Below are positions 59,725 through 64,000 of a stretch of 64,000 bases of DNA, piece by piece (position 1 is the first letter of the stretch; every line of letters begins with the position of its first letter). The notes below the pieces were generated by a model that saw only the letters and a program-made list of their open reading frames with translations, was not told the DNA's origin and made no database searches. The translations under genes and the position numbers were made by a program. Where the stretch lies: positions 2,487,501 through 2,551,500 of the forward strand of contig OZ023187.1 in assembly GCA_963995505.1 (NCBI GenBank), in the 5' to 3' direction. Origin of the DNA: Hypericum androsaemum (taxonomy: Eukaryota > Streptophyta > Magnoliopsida > Malpighiales > Hypericaceae).

Positions 59725-60022
59725 CGGGGGCGGATTTGATAGGGACTGAGCTAGTCCTCATTTATGGGGATTAACTCAAACCAATATCACTACACATGCA
59801 AACCAATATCACTTCACATGCAAACCAATATCACTTTATATGTAAACCAGCGTCTTGCAAACCAATATCATTTTATATGCAAACCAATATCACTTCACAT
59901 GCAAACCAATATCACCTGGTAGGTTATTGACCATCAGATTTAAAGATTATCAATTCTGACGGCCCAAAATGTAGTCCCCACCTGTGGACAAATTTTTTTT
60001 AGTCCCCACTCAATCCGGTCTC
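59725..60022. mobile_element. MITE of about 300 bp, copy 2, perfect 9-bp target duplication
   Basis: A 298-bp non-coding element with inverted ends (gcggatttgatagggact and agtccccactcaatccggtc). The interior contains multiple caaaccaatatcacttcaca repeats. Perfect 9-bp direct repeats GAGTGGAAC lie at 59716-59724 and 60023-60031. It inserted into the duplicated array spacer, and is a younger relative of copy 1 at 52923. Confidence 0.9.
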
Positions 60023-60037
60023 GAGTGGAACTTTTGA

Positions 60038-61625
60038 TTTCTTCGGCTAAACGAGGGAATGGAAACAACATCGAACATCTTATTCAATACCCAAACTAAA
60101 CAGGATATGTTGAATTTCAACCGGAGAATTTGAGAAGCTAATTATATGCCTGATGATAGTTTCGAGCCCATCATGACAAGATCCAGGACGAAGAAAATGG
60201 CGACTTCATTAGGGGGCGCTAGTTATTCGATAGGGTAGAGCTCATGTCTACCCGACTTGTGGTTATGGTAACAGGTTAACTATTATTTAGTTAACCGTTT
60301 AGGCAATTGGAGTTTGTTTAAGTTTTTTTTTCTTTTTCTCATTCTTTTTGTATCATTTTATTTTTCTTAATTAATAAAAGTTCCGTAATTTAGTAAAAAC
60401 CAGAGAATTTGAGAAAAAACAAGCGACTAAAAAAAATTCTATTACGAAATAAAAGAGTGGTTTTTAAACTCGCTTTCGTGTTAGTCCACACGGGGAAATA
60501 AAAAAGTGATGGGGTGCTAATGCCGGAAGCCACGTGTCTAGCCGAGGGGAACGTGAACATTATCGAACATCTTATTGGAAACTCAAACTAAACGAGATAT
60601 GGGAATGGAAATTACCACAAAAAAATAATAATATGGGAATGGAAATCATGGGCGTGGCTTTCCTCGATCCACACGCACAGTTTGTCCTGATATATAAGAT
60701 ACCGCTGAAAAAGCTACCAAAGCGGACACTTCCTTGGTTTTGACAATCTCAGAAAACTTATCCTAAAAAAACTGCAACCGAACAATGGAAAGCTACTCTA
60801 AAAAATATTAGTTGATGCTCACCAAATAATACCACAATTTAACTTCGCATAACAATATCATTAATAGAATTTAATATGATCTTATAATCACAAAGCGATC
60901 GAATTTATTATCGTCTTACAAATTACATACTGTTCATAATAGTAGAGAAACCATCCGTATTATTACACCCGAAGCTCAAGACATGAAGATTATATATACT
61001 TCCAGCTCCTGAAGATTTGAGGAATAGTCTTCTTCTGCATGCTCAATTAGCTGGCTTTAAAATGAAAGTTCCAACGTTGTTCACCTATAAACCAATAATG
61101 CAAGAGCTTATCGTATAAGTCTCACCACGAAGAATTTGCGACAAAGTATAAAGAATCATCACTCGGATTTTCAAAGGACCAACAGCCTTTTAATTTTGAA
61201 AAAATGCACGAAGTACAATAAAAAAATTATTTTTATCTTATGGAATGGAAAGGCATTGGATTTGTTTATAACCATCAAAGAAATCGCTACTGGCATCGGT
61301 TAAGTAGGAGTTTATTTCGTGGCAAAGAATGGGATTTATTTTGGCGAAACGGATAACATGGTAGCTATTCTGTATGTGTAATCATCGCCTCTTAATTAAT
61401 TATTTTCTTCAGTGTCATCTTTTTAGGAGATCGATATCGCGGGCCTTGTTGAATTTTTTTTTCTTCGATAAATTTAATAGTATCAAAACGGATTGATCCT
61501 TCTTTTAGAAATTCGAAAAATTGCTGAAGCCAAAGGAAGTAAACTTGCCAGGATATTGAGTTTGCCATGGAAGGCAGAGGAAACTACTTCCATGAGCTTC
61601 TTCCGTTCGGCTTCCTGGATAATGG
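60038..61625 (-). pseudogene. Scrambled SDR relic (copy D)
   Basis: Pieces of an SDR gene lie in the same order and orientation as copy B. Exon 5 remnants are at 60640-60770 (cacgcacagtttgtcctgat, aagcggacacttccttgg). Exon 3 remnants are at about 60963-61088 (acttccagctcctgaagatttgaggaa, ccaacgttgttcacc). The exon 2 end is at 61537-61615 (cttgccaggatattgagttt, gccatggaaggcagaggaaac). Large parts are deleted, including the catalytic Tyr/Lys region. The upstream flank (60038-60110) is repeated at 60540-60610. Clearly non-functional. Confidence 0.85.
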
Positions 61626-61758
61626 ATCCTGGTTCCCGTTTCCGGAAGATTTTGGTCGAAGCTTCCTCGATAATGGATCCTACGTTGATTTAGTGTATCC
61701 AAACGTACGTGTAGATCGAACGGCTGAGAAGCTTCTTTGCTAACCAGGGATATTTTTA

Positions 61759-62494
61759 GAGCAAATTGCTCTCAGGTCTCTGGTGTTTGCTTAAATCACT
61801 ATTTTAGTCCTTGCTGTTTTAAAATCGAAACTTCGGTCCTCCTAGTTTGTTTTTATTATACTTTAAGGTCCCTAAGAGTCAACTGCTGATGTCATCGGTC
61901 AAAATAATTTGAAAATGACAGTTTTACCTTTACAATAAAAAACAAAAAGTTATCTTCTCCGGCTAGGCTCCGACGACGACCACCAAACAATCTTGTCATC
62001 TTCTCCGGCTAGTCTCCGGCGACCTCCAAAAACTAAGGAAGAATAAAACCTAGAAAAAAGCCCTCGATAAGCTCACCGACCGCGTCGAGGACCGATTGAA
62101 GGACTTGCAGCAGCAGAGCAAAGCCCTCGATAAGCTCACCGACCGCGTCGAGGACCGCTGGCCGAGATCGAGTCCGGCTTGGCCAAGAACCTCGAGGGGC
62201 TCGTCCTCTCCTCGCGGTTTTATTTACCGGAGAAGAAAAATGGCCGGAGAAGAAAAAATGATTGTCGGAGAAGAAGGATGGATGGCCGGAGAAGAAGACT
62301 AAGTAATTTGTTTGATTTTTAAGGGTAGCAAAGTCATTTCAATGAATAAAATATAATAAATCGAATGATGGCATCACCAAGGGACCTTAGAGTTCAATAA
62401 AAGTAAACTAAGAGGACCGAAGTTTCAATTTCGAAACAGCAGGGACTAAAATAATAATTTAAACAAATATCAGGGATCTGAGGATAATTTGCCC
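61759..62494. mobile_element. Gene-capturing MULE (736 bp)
   Basis: Ends GAGCAAATTGCTCTCAGG and the complement of gaggataatttgccc (GGGCAAATTATCCTC). The arms extend about 190 bases inward (aacttcggtcctcntagttt, ctaaggtccct, gatg-catc). The element is flanked directly by the 8-bp repeat TATTTTTA (61751-61758 and 62495-62502). The GC-rich interior (61960-62290) carries captured coding-like sequence with a 63-bp internal duplication. Confidence 0.85.
62055..62220 (+). pseudogene. Captured coiled-coil coding fragment in MULE
   Basis: KALDKLTDRVEDRLKDLQQQ is followed by a repeat of the same 21-residue unit; the 63-bp duplication starts at gccctcga, 62060 and 62123. The 21-residue unit has a heptad-like hydrophobic spacing (L..L..V...L). 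After the second unit one frame gives EIESGLAKNLEGLVLSSRF. The parent gene is not recognised. Confidence 0.55.
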
Positions 62495-62609
62495 TATTTT
62501 TAATATTGTTTTTCACCCGTGCATCTCTTTGTTTTCCTATAATTAAATAATAATATAATGTTGAATAAAATTGTGTATCCATTTCCTAGAAACAATTTTT
62601 AATACATTG

Positions 62610-62990
62610 GACACTTGTAGTCGCGAAGTGAACATTGGCACCCATGCCACACGCTTTGGTACTCATACGGGGAATTTTTTTCTCAAATAGGTAAAAAAAA
62701 GTTAGGTATTTTTCTAAAATAGGCAAAAACATACGCATATTTCTTAAATAGGTAAAAAAAATAATTAAAATATGGACGTGATATAAAAGCAACAAATGTT
62801 AAAGAGGATGTTCCGCAATACTACGGGGAACTGATAGAAATGCTGGACAAGATGGATTTCACGGTGGATTTTTTGGCGTCGGCTGTTGGCCGGATTGTGG
62901 AGGAGCATGCCCGTTTTAAGCAGACAGAGAAAACGAGGTCCGAAGTGGAGGCGAAAATGGCTGAACTTCGTGAAATTGGAATGTTTTAGT
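62610..62990 (+). repeat. Segmental duplication of 48.23-48.60 kb
   Basis: aacattggcaccatgccacacgctttggt (variant) through gatattccgcaatactacgg-type and gagcatgcccgttttaagca matches 48238-48590. It includes the unrecognised coiled-coil-like frame, which here ends early (AELREIGMF, then a stop near 62987). Confidence 0.9.
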
Positions 62991-63955
62991 GTGTTCTAAT
63001 ATGTAATCAAACACTAAATATCTTAAAGTAAGTGTCTGAAACAGCTCTAATCTAGAGACACTACCTGGTTTAGTAATCATTTGAAGCAAATTTTTCGAGG
63101 GTTGAACACTGCGGACGTCGTGGCTTGATCACACATAAAATGCAGCATAGCTGGAGGTCAAAATGCAATCTATCTTGCGCTTTGATTTCTTCCTTTAGTT
63201 GATGACTGATGATATGTCCTTTCGTATTTTCCAAAACTGTAATCTTTACAACACCTGATCATCTCAAAACTAAAATTCACCCAACTAAATCTATCTTAGC
63301 CCTACATGATTAATAAAAAATTGGATAACCTCCAAAAAAGAGAGTGAAGTCTTGCTTTCTTCTATGCGTGCCCATATTTTTTCACAGCGTCAAGCTCGGC
63401 GTCCTGTCTTTATTTGTCTAGATGTAATCTAAGCAGGTTCAAGCGACTGAAGAGCATATTTTCTAAAATAAATATGATTATCTTGATAGGATATCTCTTT
63501 CATTAGCCTCTATGTTGTCTAAAGAATCTGGTTTTTTGGGTTATAATTAATGATTTCTTTTGAATTTCGTCTTTACTAAATTATTTTTGATTTTTATTGA
63601 ATACTCAAATCAAACAAAAAATGACTGATGAGAGTTGTTACAAGTGGTAAGAGACCTGTATTTAGTTAAAGAATTCTTAAATTTAAATTTAATGAATGTA
63701 AAAAATAATATTAGAAAAGTGGCCTCCTAAACAAAACCCGACAATCCTCAACTCTGATTAAACTTTTGGTATTTGCGTATGGTAAGCGGATAGTGGAAGA
63801 GCTTTTGAGTCTCGCAAGTATTGGTTTTTCTCATCAATATCAGTTTTCAATTTAAAATATATTTTATTTTTTAAAACAAGTACCAAGTAAAATGTTATAT
63901 TGTTCCAACTTTCAATAGTGTCAAATTTGTCTTACTCTAAAAATTCTGGTGATAA
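62991..63955. other. AT-rich spacer, no gene seen
   Basis: No coding frame or element ends recognised. Confidence 0.45.
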
Positions 63956-63957
63956 GC

Positions 63958-64000
63958 GGATGATGTCTGGTTCCAACCCCTTCTTGTTCCATGTCCTCTC
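63958..64000 (-). pseudogene. SDR exon 1 start at window edge (copy E)
   Basis: ggttccaaccccttcttgttccatgtcc is the reverse complement of an SDR copy A-like start, reading MEQEGVGTR. On the 3' side (below 63958) it diverges at once, without RWSLQG. So it is either a broken exon 1 or only a duplicated 5' edge. Its upstream part continues beyond the window. Confidence 0.6.

Overview
This window is plant nuclear DNA. The genes have short introns with GT-AG borders (one is GC-AG). The proteins are plant-type: eIF3g, a SMO2-type 4-alpha-methylsterol oxidase, a clade A PP2C phosphatase and tropinone-reductase-like SDR enzymes. Between them lies AT-rich sequence packed with LINE, Copia, LTR, hAT and Mutator-like (MULE) elements. 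A eudicot is the best fit; nothing here fixes the species. I found no rRNA gene, complete tRNA gene, CRISPR array or organellar segment.

Layout. 0.8-2.1 kb: decayed LINE 3' end (minus). 3.0-4.2 kb: eIF3g (plus). 5.1-9.1 kb: degenerate repeated units holding a papain-like protease relic. 10.9-13.5 kb: SMO2, seven exons (plus). 15.1-16.6 kb: clade A PP2C, four exons (minus), convergent with SMO2, with a 1.5-kb foldback MULE 254 bp upstream of its start codon. 19.5-33 kb: transposon-dense block with a small MULE MITE, a gene-capturing MULE split by a solo LTR, and a MuDR-relic MULE split by a non-autonomous LTR retrotransposon. 33.7-36.5 kb: internally deleted Copia element. 37.5-38.9 kb: second LINE tail. 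39.1-40.4 kb: gene-capturing MULE. 40.5-44.0 kb: apparently complete hAT transposon with a 711-codon transposase, perfect termini and a perfect 8-bp target duplication.

46-64 kb is a tropinone-reductase-like SDR array on the minus strand. Two copies are intact (269 and 265 codons, five exons each). Three more are relics: an exon 1 fragment at 56.3 kb split by a TRIM element, a scrambled multi-exon relic at 60.6-61.6 kb, and an exon 1 start cut by the window edge at 64.0 kb. Repeated flanking blocks show the array grew by segmental duplication and was then invaded by nested foldback MULEs, a 1.5-kb solo LTR and a 63-bp tandem array.

The host genes do not form a pathway: translation initiation, sterol C4-demethylation, ABA signalling and secondary-metabolism-type reduction sit side by side. 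The most striking features are several MULE-type insertions with near-perfect 9-bp target duplications, their nesting with retroelements, a tRNA-like segment carried inside foldback arms, and the intact hAT element lying 18 bp from a MULE end. All gene models come from reading splice sites and frames by eye; no alignment or database search was run.
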